From assembly GCA_003135855.1 (NCBI GenBank), contig PNBD01000082.1, positions 1 to 33,320 on the forward strand: a stretch of DNA of 33,320 nucleotides. Direction: 5' to 3'. The stretch is from Deltaproteobacteria bacterium (GTDB lineage Bacteria > Desulfobacterota > Binatia > Binatales > Binataceae). Below the pieces are notes generated by a model that had not been told where the DNA came from, did no database searches, and worked only from the letters and a program-made list of their open reading frames with translations. Below are positions 1-8,059 of the stretch, one piece after another (the stretch's first letter is position 1; every line of letters starts with the position of its first letter). Both the position numbers and the translations under genes were made by a program.

Positions 1-1188
1 GCGCGGCACGAACACCGGCTCGCCCGGCGCCAGGTCCGCACCCAGCGTATGATGTTCGAGCGTGCCCTTCTGATAGTCGCGCTTCAGCAGCGCCTGGAAT
101 CCCGGCTGATTGGTGCGATCGTCGGCATTGCCGCCGGCGAAGTAGCCGTAGCGATGCTTTCTTCCGGCCAGTCGTTCGTCGAGCCGCGGAAACTCGCCCG
201 AGACGTCGTCAATTTGATTCTGCCGAATCGAACCGTCCTTCAAGTTGAGATTCCATCGCCATGGCAGCGGCGGATTCCCGCCGAACGAAGAACCGGTCAT
301 GTCGAGCGCCTTCATGCGGCAGCCATCGACAATCAGCGAGCCGTTTTCCTCGTAGGCATTCAGAAAATGAAACACGTAGAACGCTTCGTCATGAAACCAA
401 GTCACGTCGCCGGTCTTGCGGTTCATCGCGCCGATCTTGGTGCCGTGTTGCGGCTCCCACATCAGCGGCGGCTTGCCCTGCGGCACGTTCTCGATATGAA
501 ACACCGACGGGCACACAAAAAAGATCGCGTAGTTATCCGTGGTGATAAAATCATGCATCATCACCGGGATTCCTGAGTCGATCGGCCGCGACTCGAGCAA
601 CTTTCCGTCGCGCGCGGCGCGATACCAGGTCACATACGGCGGAAACGGCTGATACCCGAAGAACAGCAAATCGCCGTTGGCCGGATCGACCTTGGGATGC
701 GCCGTCACCGGCCCTGAAATCTTGCCGCCGAAGTCATACAGACCGACGGTCTCGAGCGTCTCGGGTTGCAACTCATGCGGCAGTCCCGCCTCCCATAACG
801 CGAGCAGTCGATTGTTGAACCCAATGATGTTGGTGTTGGCGGCGTTCTTGAACGGCGGCTGATCGGGCGGCAACTCGCGCGGCTGCTCGATCAACCCGCC
901 GTAGAGTGCGCGCCCGGCTTTCATCTCGGCCTGCAGACCGCCGGTCCGCACGTAGCGATTGCGATACGCCGCGCGCCCGTCGCGCAGCAGAAACCCATGC
1001 ACCATCCCGTCGCCATCGAACCAGTGATAGCGTCCGAACGGCTTGAAGTGCGGGTTCGGCCCAATCCGATATAGCGCTCCGTTCAGCTCGCGCGGCAGCT
1101 TGCCCTCAATTTCGAGATCGTAGGCCTCACCCTCTTCCCGCCACGGCGCATAGTTGCCATTGAGAAATGGATTGTCCGAATCGTACAT
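1..1188 (-). CDS. Carotenoid cleavage oxygenase, C-terminus beyond window
   Basis: This is a carotenoid oxygenase (RPE65/CCD family), a non-heme Fe(II) enzyme that splits carotenoids or related polyenes with O2. I translated 396 codons from ATG at 1188; the frame stays open to base 1. Visible family signatures are GALYRIGPNPHF (about residues 37-48), WFDGDGMVHG (56-65) and LLALWEAGLPHEL (128-140). Three of the four iron-binding histidines are seen: His164 in TAHPK, His212 in MMHDF and His274 in VFHFLN. The fourth lies in the missing C-terminus; family members are usually about 450-500 residues. The start has AGGAG at 1198-1202, nine bases upstream, and a good promoter behind it. No signal peptide is visible, so it is probably cytoplasmic. 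The substrate cannot be told; lignostilbene dioxygenases belong to the same family. Confidence 0.93.
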   Translation of the reverse strand, partial: MYDSDNPFLNGNYAPWREEGEAYDLEIEGKLPRELNGALYRIGPNPHFKPFGRYHWFDGDGMVHGFLLRDGRAAYRNRYVRTGGLQAEMKAGRALYGGLIEQPRELPPDQPPFKNAANTNIIGFNNRLLALWEAGLPHELQPETLETVGLYDFGGKISGPVTAHPKVDPANGDLLFFGYQPFPPYVTWYRAARDGKLLESRPIDSGIPVMMHDFITTDNYAIFFVCPSVFHIENVPQGKPPLMWEPQHGTKIGAMNRKTGDVTWFHDEAFYVFHFLNAYEENGSLIVDGCRMKALDMTGSSFGGNPPLPWRWNLNLKDGSIRQNQIDDVSGEFPRLDERLAGRKHRYGYFAGGNADDRTNQPGFQALLKRDYQKGTLEHHTLGADLAPGEPVFVPR

Positions 1189-1217
1189 GGAGAGAAGCTC
1201 CTAGCTTGGTCTGGATT

Positions 1218-1238
1218 AGACTATACCACTAAAGACTA
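1218..1238. repeat. Short direct repeat AGACTA, 15-base period
   Basis: AGACTA occurs at 1218-1223 and again at 1233-1238, overlapping the -10 box and spacer of the carotenoid oxygenase promoter. The position suits binding of a regulator, but six-base repeats can arise by chance. Confidence 0.3.
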
Positions 1239-1247
1239 GAAGGTCAA
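1220..1247 (-). promoter_or_regulatory. Sigma-70-type promoter of the carotenoid oxygenase gene
   Basis: On the minus strand TTGACC (1242-1247) and TATAGT (1220-1225) are separated by exactly 16 bases. Transcription would begin near 1213, giving a leader of about 25 bases that contains the AGGAG ribosome site. This is among the best promoter matches in the window. Confidence 0.6.
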
Positions 1248-1319
1248 GGCCCCCTTCGCCTCACTGCAATCACCCGACTGCGTTGCGCGCATCGCTTGGC
1301 GGACTTACGATCATCATCG

Positions 1320-1847
1320 ATGCTGCTCGGCATAGTCATATTTGCGGCCGGCATGTTCGCGTGGACACTGCTCGAGTACGTGATCCACGGGGTGCTAGGG
1401 CATGCGCATCGGACGTTCGTGACGCCGCTGCACGACGTGCATCATCGCGACCCGCACGCGGTGTTTGCGCTGGGCGCGTGGATTCCGGCGACGGTGGTGA
1501 TGCTGGGTGGGTGGTACCTGTTCGGTCTTGCGCCGGGGATGATATTCCTCGGCGGCATCGTCGCAGGATTTGCGGCGTATGAATTAATCCACTATCGGAT
1601 ACACTTCACGAAACCGGCGGGCAGCATCGAGGCGTCGCTAAGGGCGCGGCACTTGGCGCATCATTTTCGCGAGCCCGATCGGATTTTCGGCGTGACGACG
1701 CCGCTGTGGGATTATGTGTTCGGCAGCGAGCCGCCGTCGCATCGGATGCGAGCGCTCAGCGAGGCCGGCGGGCGCATCGCGCCACTCGCAGGGCGCAGCA
1801 ATCTGGGCCGCATCGTCCACGCGGCGCGCGCTTCAATCCGCAGTTGA
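1320..1847 (+). CDS. Small fatty acid hydroxylase / sterol desaturase family protein
   Basis: This is a 175-residue membrane-bound di-iron hydroxylase of the fatty acid hydroxylase superfamily, which also contains beta-carotene hydroxylases. Histidine boxes are seen in order: LEYVIH with HAHR, HDVHHRDPH, HYRIHF and RHLAHHF, followed by FGVTTPLWDYVFG, a typical C-terminal signature. Hydrophobic stretches at the N-terminus and around the middle (GAWIPATVVMLGGWYLFG, then GMIFLGGIVAGFAAYE) suggest about four membrane spans. I chose ATG 1320; an in-frame TTG at 1296 would add eight residues, and neither has a strong ribosome site. The gene is divergent from the carotenoid oxygenase, so a role in modifying a carotenoid or lipid is possible but is inference. 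The family call is firm; the substrate is unknown. Confidence 0.85.
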   Translation: MLLGIVIFAAGMFAWTLLEYVIHGVLGHAHRTFVTPLHDVHHRDPHAVFALGAWIPATVVMLGGWYLFGLAPGMIFLGGIVAGFAAYELIHYRIHFTKPAGSIEASLRARHLAHHFREPDRIFGVTTPLWDYVFGSEPPSHRMRALSEAGGRIAPLAGRSNLGRIVHAARASIRS

Positions 1848-1877
1848 ATCACTGCATCTTGATCGATCGACACATTG

Positions 1878-1912
1878 TTGATTCATATATCAAGTCGAGC
1901 TATTGACTCGAT
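1878..1912. promoter_or_regulatory. Overlapping inverted repeats, likely PadR operator
   Basis: Two overlapping dyads lie upstream of the PadR gene. TTGAT-N6-ATCAA covers 1878-1893. ATCAAGTC-N8-GACTCGAT covers 1889-1912, with one mismatch between its eight-base arms. PadR regulators commonly bind such dyads in their own promoters, so autoregulation is the simplest reading. Confidence 0.45.
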
Positions 1913-1931
1913 ACGTATGGACGAAAATACC
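1903..1931 (+). promoter_or_regulatory. Possible promoter of the PadR-exporter operon
   Basis: TTGACT (1903-1908) is followed after 17 bases by AATACC (1926-1931). The -35 is good and the -10 poor. Its -35 lies inside the dyad at 1889-1912, as expected for a repressible promoter. A start near 1938 would favour translation from ATG 2046 rather than ATG 1917. Confidence 0.35.
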
Positions 1932-2045
1932 GCAAAGACTGGTTCGGGCAGAGTCTCCCTGCTTCGCAGTCCGCATCGGAGCTTGAATGGGCGCGCATTC
2001 GCGCCGGGCAAACCGTTGTTCAGGATCGAACAGACGCCGCCCCGG

Positions 2046-2624
2046 ATGGATGTGAAGTTTCCGATCCTGGGCTTTCTGAGGGAGTCGGAGGCGACCGGTT
2101 ACGATCTCAAGCGCCGGTTCCAGAATCCGGTGGGGTTTTTCTACCGCGTGAGCGACGGATCGATTTATCCGGCGCTCAAGAAACTCGCGAGCGACGGGTT
2201 GGTCCGTTTGCGAAAATCGCGACAGGGACGGCGCGCGCGAAAGGTTTACGCGATCACGCCGAAGGGGCGCGAGCATTTCGCGCGGATGCTGCACGAACCG
2301 GCGCAGCCGCTGTTCGTGTTCGATGAAGCGCAGGTGAAAATTTATTTCGCGGACCACGATCCCGCCGCCGCGCTGGAGCATATGGAGCGCACCCGGCGTG
2401 ACGACCAGCAACGCGCCGAATTTCTGACGCAGGTATTGCATCAGATGGTGCGGGCGGGCGAGAGTCCGGTGCGCCGAATCGTGGTGGAACTCGGCCGCGC
2501 GATCACCGAGGCGAAGGCGCGCGTGCTGACCAGACTGTGCGCACAATTGAAGCGCGATATCAGAGACAAACGGCGGGCCAATCGGCGAATCCGGCCGGTG
2601 CGCGCCGCGGCCGCGGGAAAGTGA
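2046..2624 (+). CDS. PadR family transcriptional regulator
   Basis: This is a PadR-like winged-helix repressor. From ATG 2046 it is 192 residues: an N-terminal winged helix (FPILGFLRESEATGYDLKRR, then SDGSIYPALKKLASDGLV, with wing residues RRARKVYAITPKG) and a C-terminal helical dimerisation part of about 90 residues (from EAQVKIYFADHDP). The family usually begins right at the winged helix, which supports ATG 2046. An in-frame ATG at 1917 would add 43 residues that look unlike a conserved domain and would overlap the promoter candidate. Neither start has a clear ribosome site. The gene lies 25 bases before an ABC exporter operon on the same strand, the usual arrangement for a PadR that represses a transporter. 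The C-terminal tail is very arginine-rich. Confidence 0.88.
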   Translation: MDVKFPILGFLRESEATGYDLKRRFQNPVGFFYRVSDGSIYPALKKLASDGLVRLRKSRQGRRARKVYAITPKGREHFARMLHEPAQPLFVFDEAQVKIYFADHDPAAALEHMERTRRDDQQRAEFLTQVLHQMVRAGESPVRRIVVELGRAITEAKARVLTRLCAQLKRDIRDKRRANRRIRPVRAAAAGK

Positions 2625-2649
2625 CTTCACAAGTGAAAGGGAGGACGCG

Positions 2650-3381
<732 letters not shown>

Positions 3382-3444
3382 GCGGCGCGCGGGTGAAAGG
3401 AGCAGCGCGTTCAGGCGAGCGACTTTGATCGAACAGGGGCGAGC

Positions 3445-4587
3445 ATGAAATACGCCGTACTGGTTTTCAAAAATCTGTTTCGCAGCAAGCGGCGAACGAT
3501 TCTGACCGTGCTATCGATCGCAGTTTCGCTGTTTATTTTTTCGGCGCTGGTCAGTGTCCCGACCGTCGCGAACCAGATTCTCAGCGACACCGCGTCATCG
3601 ACGCGAATCGCGGCCCACAACAAGGCGGGACTGGCGTATTCGATTCCGGTCGCATATCGGCAACGAATCGTCGCAATTCCTCACGTCGAAGCGGCGATGA
3701 CGCAGAGCTGGTTCGGCGGGGTTTATCACGAGCTTTATGATCAGTTTCCGAATTTTGCGGTCGATCATGAGCAGATCGAAAAAGTCTATTCCGATTGGGC
3801 AATCTCGCCGGAATCGATTGAGCAGTTCAAGAAAATAAGGACGGCGTGCCTGGTCGGCGCCGAAACGATGAAGCGCTTTCATCTGCACGTCGGCCAGCAA
3901 ATACAGCTGAAAGGATCGATCTACAATTTCAACGTCACGCTGCAAATTGTCGGAGTGCTGGGCGGCAAGGCCCCGCCCACCTTCCTGCTTTTTCGGCGCG
4001 ATTATCTGGAAGAGGCAGCCGGCCGGCCGGGTTTCGTCAGCATGATCTGGGTCAAGGTTGACAAGCCGGAGAACGTGCCCCAGGTGATCGCCGCGATCGA
4101 TGAAGGTTTCGCCAACTCGTCGGCCGAGACGCTGTCGGAGTCGGAGTCCGCATTCATCGGCGGTTTCATGCAGAGCTATCGCACCATCTTCAGGATGGCG
4201 GAGATTCTCGGCTTCATCGTGGTGCTGACGATCGGTCTGGTAGCGGCCAACACCGCGGCGATGTCGATTCGGGAACGGCGCGGCGAAATCGCGGTGATGC
4301 GTTCGATCGGTTTCACTTCGCGCACGATTCTATCGTTGCTGCTGTCGGAGTCGCTGGTCATCGGGCTTCTTGGCGGGCTGCTCGGATGCGGTTCGGCATT
4401 TATCGTGCTCAAGCTGTTCGCGGTCGGAACGGGCAGCATGGGTCCGATGAGTTCAATCCGAATGCCACCGCTGGTACTGGCGGAAACGCTGATCGCGTCG
4501 GCGCTGATCGGAGTGTTCAGTGCGCTCGGGCCGGCGGTGTCGGCGGCGCGGCGCAATATCGTCGATGCGCTGCGGATGGTTGCATAG
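3445..4587 (+). CDS. FtsX/MacB-type ABC permease, first of two
   Basis: This 380-residue inner-membrane permease has the MacB layout. One N-terminal membrane span (about residues 18-42, after the basic stretch NLFRSKRRT) is followed by a periplasmic domain of about 210 residues, then three C-terminal spans of the FtsX domain. The conserved coupling segment is MSIRERRGEIAVMRSIGF. The C-terminus ARRNIVDALRM matches the family ending (arginine, then a helix reading DALR). The ribosome site is GGGGCGAG next to ATG 3445. The stop is one base from the next permease start, so the two are translationally coupled and probably form a heterodimer with the LolD-like ATPase. Confidence 0.92.
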   Translation: MKYAVLVFKNLFRSKRRTILTVLSIAVSLFIFSALVSVPTVANQILSDTASSTRIAAHNKAGLAYSIPVAYRQRIVAIPHVEAAMTQSWFGGVYHELYDQFPNFAVDHEQIEKVYSDWAISPESIEQFKKIRTACLVGAETMKRFHLHVGQQIQLKGSIYNFNVTLQIVGVLGGKAPPTFLLFRRDYLEEAAGRPGFVSMIWVKVDKPENVPQVIAAIDEGFANSSAETLSESESAFIGGFMQSYRTIFRMAEILGFIVVLTIGLVAANTAAMSIRERRGEIAVMRSIGFTSRTILSLLLSESLVIGLLGGLLGCGSAFIVLKLFAVGTGSMGPMSSIRMPPLVLAETLIASALIGVFSALGPAVSAARRNIVDALRMVA

Positions 4588-4588
4588 G

Positions 4589-5752
4589 ATGGCGATCCCG
4601 CTGAAATACAACGTCAGAAGCCTGCTGGTCCGGCGCGTCTCGACTGCGATGACGGCGGGCGGGATTGCGCTGGTGGTGGCGGTGTTCGTGATCGTGATGG
4701 CGCTGGTGGCGGGCCTTAACTCCGCGATCGCCGATACCGGTTCTCCCGACAATCTGATCGTGCTGCGCAAAGGCGCGACTACGGAAACCGTGTCAGGCTT
4801 TCAGCTCGATCAGTTCGACGCGTTGAAATTCCTGCCGCAGATTCGGCGCGAAGCGGACGGTGAAGTTGACGTGTCGCCCGAACTGCCGGTGCAGGCGTTG
4901 ATGGATCGAATCGGTGGCGGACGCGACAACATCGTGGTGCGCGGAGTGCTGCCGATCGCACTCAAAGTTCACGACAAGGTCCATATTATCGCGGGGCGGA
5001 TGTTCGCTCCCTCGATGAACGAGGTCGTAGTCGGCAAAGGACTGCTCGGTCATTACAAGGACCTGTCGCTCGGATCGATGCTGCACTTCGGGCGCGGCAA
5101 GTGGAAAGTGGTAGGAATATTATCGTCCGGTGGCGGCTCGTACGAGTCGGAAGTCTGGGCCGATATCCATAATGTCCAGGACGATGCGCAGCGCGGCAAA
5201 TACTATGCGGCGGTGCGTCTGAAACTGGCGCCCGGCGCGGACGGTGCGGCGCTGATTCGTCGGCTGGCCGATGATCCGCGGATCAATCTGCAGGGGCAGA
5301 CGGAGCCTGACTACTATCGCGACCAAGCAGTGGTCGCCAACCAGATGCGGGCGCTCGGAATGATCGTCGCAGTGATCATGGCGGTGGGCGCGATCTTCGG
5401 CGCGATGAACACGATGTACGCGGCAGTGTCGGCCCGTACTACCGAGATCGGCACGCTCCGCGCATTGGGCTTTGCGCCCGGCGCGGTGATGTCGTCGTTT
5501 CTGCTCGAGTCGCTGGTGCTGTCGCTGGCTGCGGGCGCGATCGGAATCATGCTGGCGATGCCGATCAACGGCCTCTCGACCACGTTTGGAAATTTCGTTA
5601 GCTTCTCGACCTTGGCCTTCAATTTCCGGGTCACGTTCACGATCGTAATCGAGGCCCTGCTCTTCGCCGCCGTGATGGGCGTAGTCGGAGGATGGCTGCC
5701 GGCCCGCCAGGCGATGAAAATGCCCGTAGTCGATGCGCTCAGGAGCTTGTAA
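4589..5752 (+). CDS. FtsX/MacB-type ABC permease, second of two
   Basis: This 387-residue permease is a paralog of the preceding one, with the same layout: an N-terminal span (about residues 20-42), a periplasmic MacB-like core, and three C-terminal spans. The coupling segment is SARTTEIGTLRALGFAPGAV and the end reads ARQAMKMPVVDALRSL. ATG 4589 lies one base after the stop of the first permease. Systems with two half-size permeases plus a separate ATPase and adaptor are known in the MacB group (DevBCA-like or YknXYZ-like); sequence alone does not say which substrate is moved. Confidence 0.92.
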   Translation: MAIPLKYNVRSLLVRRVSTAMTAGGIALVVAVFVIVMALVAGLNSAIADTGSPDNLIVLRKGATTETVSGFQLDQFDALKFLPQIRREADGEVDVSPELPVQALMDRIGGGRDNIVVRGVLPIALKVHDKVHIIAGRMFAPSMNEVVVGKGLLGHYKDLSLGSMLHFGRGKWKVVGILSSGGGSYESEVWADIHNVQDDAQRGKYYAAVRLKLAPGADGAALIRRLADDPRINLQGQTEPDYYRDQAVVANQMRALGMIVAVIMAVGAIFGAMNTMYAAVSARTTEIGTLRALGFAPGAVMSSFLLESLVLSLAAGAIGIMLAMPINGLSTTFGNFVSFSTLAFNFRVTFTIVIEALLFAAVMGVVGGWLPARQAMKMPVVDALRSL

Positions 5753-5754
5753 CT

Positions 5755-6966
5755 GTGTCGGTCGAATCTCCCCGCGGACCTAATATTCGCGAGCTTGAAT
5801 CGCTCAGAATCGCTCGCGCCGCTGAGCCCGAGCGTCGGAGCCGGCTGGTGCCGGCCGCGATCGCGATCGTGGTGATAGCGGTGATCGGCGCCGCAGGATG
5901 GCTGGTCTATCAGCGCACGCTCGGCCGGCCAATCGAAGTGCAGACCGCGATCGTCACCATGAAACAGGCTGGGCAAGCGGGCACCCTGCTGACCGGCAGC
6001 GGCTACATAATTACGCAGCACAAGTACATCGTGATCGGCACCAAGATTCTCGGGCAAATCATCGCCGAGCCAATCGAGGAAGGCCAGAAAGTAAAGGCCG
6101 GCGACCTGCTCGCACGAATCGACGATCGCGACTACCAGGCGCAGTTGCGCCAGGCATACGCGGATCGCGATCTGGCGGTGGCGAACGTCACACTAAAGCA
6201 GCAGCGCGCGGACCGGCTGCGAGCGCTGTACAAGGAAGGCGTGCAGTCGAAAGATTCGCTCGATGATGCAGAGAACCAACTATCGGTCGCGGCGGCCGGG
6301 CTTAAGCGCGCCGACAGCGCAATCGACTACGCGAAATTCAACGTCAGTCAGACCGTGCTGAGATCACCGATCAACGGTGTCGTGCTGCAGAAGTATCGCG
6401 AGGTCGGAGACACGATCAATTATGGCGGAAGTATCCAGGCGGGCGGCGGTGCGACTGATATCGCGCAACTGGCGGACCTGAGCGACCTGCGCTGCGAAGT
6501 CGATATCAACGAAAGCGACATCGCGAAAGTTACGATGGGTTCGCCGGCCACGGTGATCCCGGACGCGTATCCCGACAATCCCTTTGCCGCCAAGGTGGTG
6601 AAGATTTATCCCGAAGCCGATCGCCAGAAAGGCACGGTGAAGGTTGAGGTGCGAATCCTGCAGCCGGATCTGAAAATGATCAAACCCGAAATGAGCGCGA
6701 AGGTCACGTTCCTGTCGAGCACGCCGACCACCAAGGTCGAAGCGGCGACGGTATTGGCGCCGAAGAAGGCGATCGTGACCGAGGGCAAGTCGAATTCGGT
6801 GTGGGTGATTCGCGACGGCATTGCGCATTCGGTGCCGGTGGTACTCGGGCGCGAATACCAGGAAGGCGTCGAGGTGAAGCAAGGTCTGAACGGCGGCGAG
6901 ATGGTGATCGTGGTGCCGCCGGCGCAATTGCATGACGGCGAGCCGGTCACGCCCGCAAGTTCGTAA
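5755..6966 (+). CDS. Membrane-fusion (HlyD/MacA-like) adaptor protein
   Basis: This 403-residue periplasmic adaptor is anchored by an N-terminal span (about residues 32-52, rich in Ala, Ile and Val). A biotinyl-lipoyl-like half (GQIIAEPIEEGQKVKAGDLLARID) is followed by an alpha-helical hairpin (about residues 120-200), the second lipoyl half (VLRSPINGVVLQKYREVGD), a beta-barrel (CEVDINESDIAKVTMGSPA) and a membrane-proximal domain. The start is GTG 5755, two bases after the second permease, with AGGAG at 5741-5745, nine bases upstream. It would link the two FtsX-type permeases to the periplasm or to an outer-membrane channel. No TolC-like channel is encoded in the window. Confidence 0.92.
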   Translation: MSVESPRGPNIRELESLRIARAAEPERRSRLVPAAIAIVVIAVIGAAGWLVYQRTLGRPIEVQTAIVTMKQAGQAGTLLTGSGYIITQHKYIVIGTKILGQIIAEPIEEGQKVKAGDLLARIDDRDYQAQLRQAYADRDLAVANVTLKQQRADRLRALYKEGVQSKDSLDDAENQLSVAAAGLKRADSAIDYAKFNVSQTVLRSPINGVVLQKYREVGDTINYGGSIQAGGGATDIAQLADLSDLRCEVDINESDIAKVTMGSPATVIPDAYPDNPFAAKVVKIYPEADRQKGTVKVEVRILQPDLKMIKPEMSAKVTFLSSTPTTKVEAATVLAPKKAIVTEGKSNSVWVIRDGIAHSVPVVLGREYQEGVEVKQGLNGGEMVIVVPPAQLHDGEPVTPASS

Positions 6967-7014
6967 GCGTCGCCAGCGCGGGCCGGCAATCGACGCTCGC
7001 CGGCTGCGATTCTG

Positions 7015-7299
7015 ATGGCCTACCAAATCACGATCGGCTCGACTGGCGAGTCGTTCGAAGCAAATCACGGTGAGACGATCCTCGAGGCGGGCGAAAATGC
7101 CGGCCTCGATTTCCCTTATGGATGCCGTCGCGGAATGTGCGGCACCTGCGTCGCGCGCGTGGTTCGGGGCATCGTCAAAATGCCCGGCGAAGATCTATTC
7201 GGCTTAATGGACGACGAACGCGAGCGCGGTTACATCCTGATGTGCTCGACCTATGCGGCGTCGGACCTCGAGCTTGACGATATCGGGGCCGCGCCGTGA
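7015..7299 (+). CDS. [2Fe-2S] ferredoxin, plant type
   Basis: This 94-residue single-domain ferredoxin carries the cluster ligands Cys37, Cys42, Cys45 and Cys77 (spacing C-x4-C-x2-C-x31-C) in YGCRRGMCGTC and LMCSTY. It would pass electrons to an oxygenase or reductase in the cytoplasm. It follows the exporter operon by 48 bases on the same strand, with only a weak ribosome site, so it may have its own control. Its redox partner is not adjacent on the same strand. The nearest redox genes are the cytochrome and the luciferase-like enzyme, both on the other strand. Confidence 0.93.
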   Translation: MAYQITIGSTGESFEANHGETILEAGENAGLDFPYGCRRGMCGTCVARVVRGIVKMPGEDLFGLMDDERERGYILMCSTYAASDLELDDIGAAP

Positions 7300-7320
7300 A
7301 ATAACGCAATCACAATGCAA

Positions 7321-7351
7321 GCGCGACTGCGCGCGATCGCCACAGTCGCGC
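7321..7351. terminator. Hairpin between convergent ferredoxin and cytochrome genes
   Basis: GCGCGACTG (7321-7329) pairs perfectly with CAGTCGCGC (7343-7351) around a 13-base loop. It lies in the gap between two convergent genes, which suggests a bidirectional stop signal. There is no T-run on either side, so termination by hairpin alone is uncertain. Confidence 0.4.
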
Positions 7352-7383
7352 CGCTGGTCAGATCTCAGCGCAAGTTGACGCCG

Positions 7384-7932
7384 TTACGGACAGGTGTTCG
7401 TCGGCGGCGGCAGCGATGGAATCGCTGTGAGATATGCGTAGATCGCGTTGAGATCCCCATTGGTCATATTCTGGAAAATCGGCCACGGCATCACTTGCAA
7501 GATTCCGCCGTCAGAGGGATCGATGCCGGTGCGGATCACGTCCCTGAATTGCGCGCGCGTCAATCCCGCGGGCAGCCCGTTGCTATCGGGTGTGATGTCT
7601 GCGGAGATGATCGGGCCAAAGCATTTGCCACCGCCGAAGTAGCCGTTCGCGTTGATCTTCTCGGGTTGTCCGAGAAATGGATTGCCGCCCGGGGCGTACG
7701 GCGGATTCGTGTGGCAGTCGTTGCATCCGGCAACCGCGTTGACGAGATAACTGCCGAGCGCGACTTGTCGGCGGTTCTTCCTGTGCAGATCCAGCGGAAC
7801 CGGCGCGAGACTGAGACCGTATTTAGTGGTGATTTCCGCCGCAGGAACTTGCGCCAAAGCCGGCTCTGCTGATCCCAACGAGATCATACACGCCGCGAAC
7901 ATCCCCGCCACCACAATCACTGTCTTGAGCAT
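7384..7932 (-). CDS. Secreted class I c-type cytochrome
   Basis: This 182-residue monoheme cytochrome has an N-terminal signal peptide ending near residue 27 (ALA-Q). The heme site is CNDCH (Cys70, Cys73, His74). The probable axial Met148 lies in QVMPWP, followed by FQNMTNGDLNAIYAYL, the typical C-terminal helix of this group. I chose ATG 7932 because AAGGGAG lies immediately upstream; a GTG six bases earlier is less well placed. It acts in the periplasm, in an electron-transfer chain that cannot be identified here. Similar small cytochromes accompany dehydrogenases, but none is adjacent. Confidence 0.9.
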   Translation of the reverse strand: MLKTVIVVAGMFAACMISLGSAEPALAQVPAAEITTKYGLSLAPVPLDLHRKNRRQVALGSYLVNAVAGCNDCHTNPPYAPGGNPFLGQPEKINANGYFGGGKCFGPIISADITPDSNGLPAGLTRAQFRDVIRTGIDPSDGGILQVMPWPIFQNMTNGDLNAIYAYLTAIPSLPPPTNTCP

Positions 7933-8059
7933 CGCCACTCCCTTTCTTTTTTCTGAACATTGTTGAAAGCGAATTCGAAATCATGCGCGCGAGCAGAGTA
8001 GCATCCGCTTGACGCCGCGCCAAGGTGCCGCCGCCAATGCATCGCGATTACAACGCGGA

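Noticed and set aside
49-576. A plus-strand frame of 175 codons at the left edge
   Set aside because: The minus strand in this interval encodes the carotenoid oxygenase with three iron-ligand histidines, so the plus frame is a shadow.
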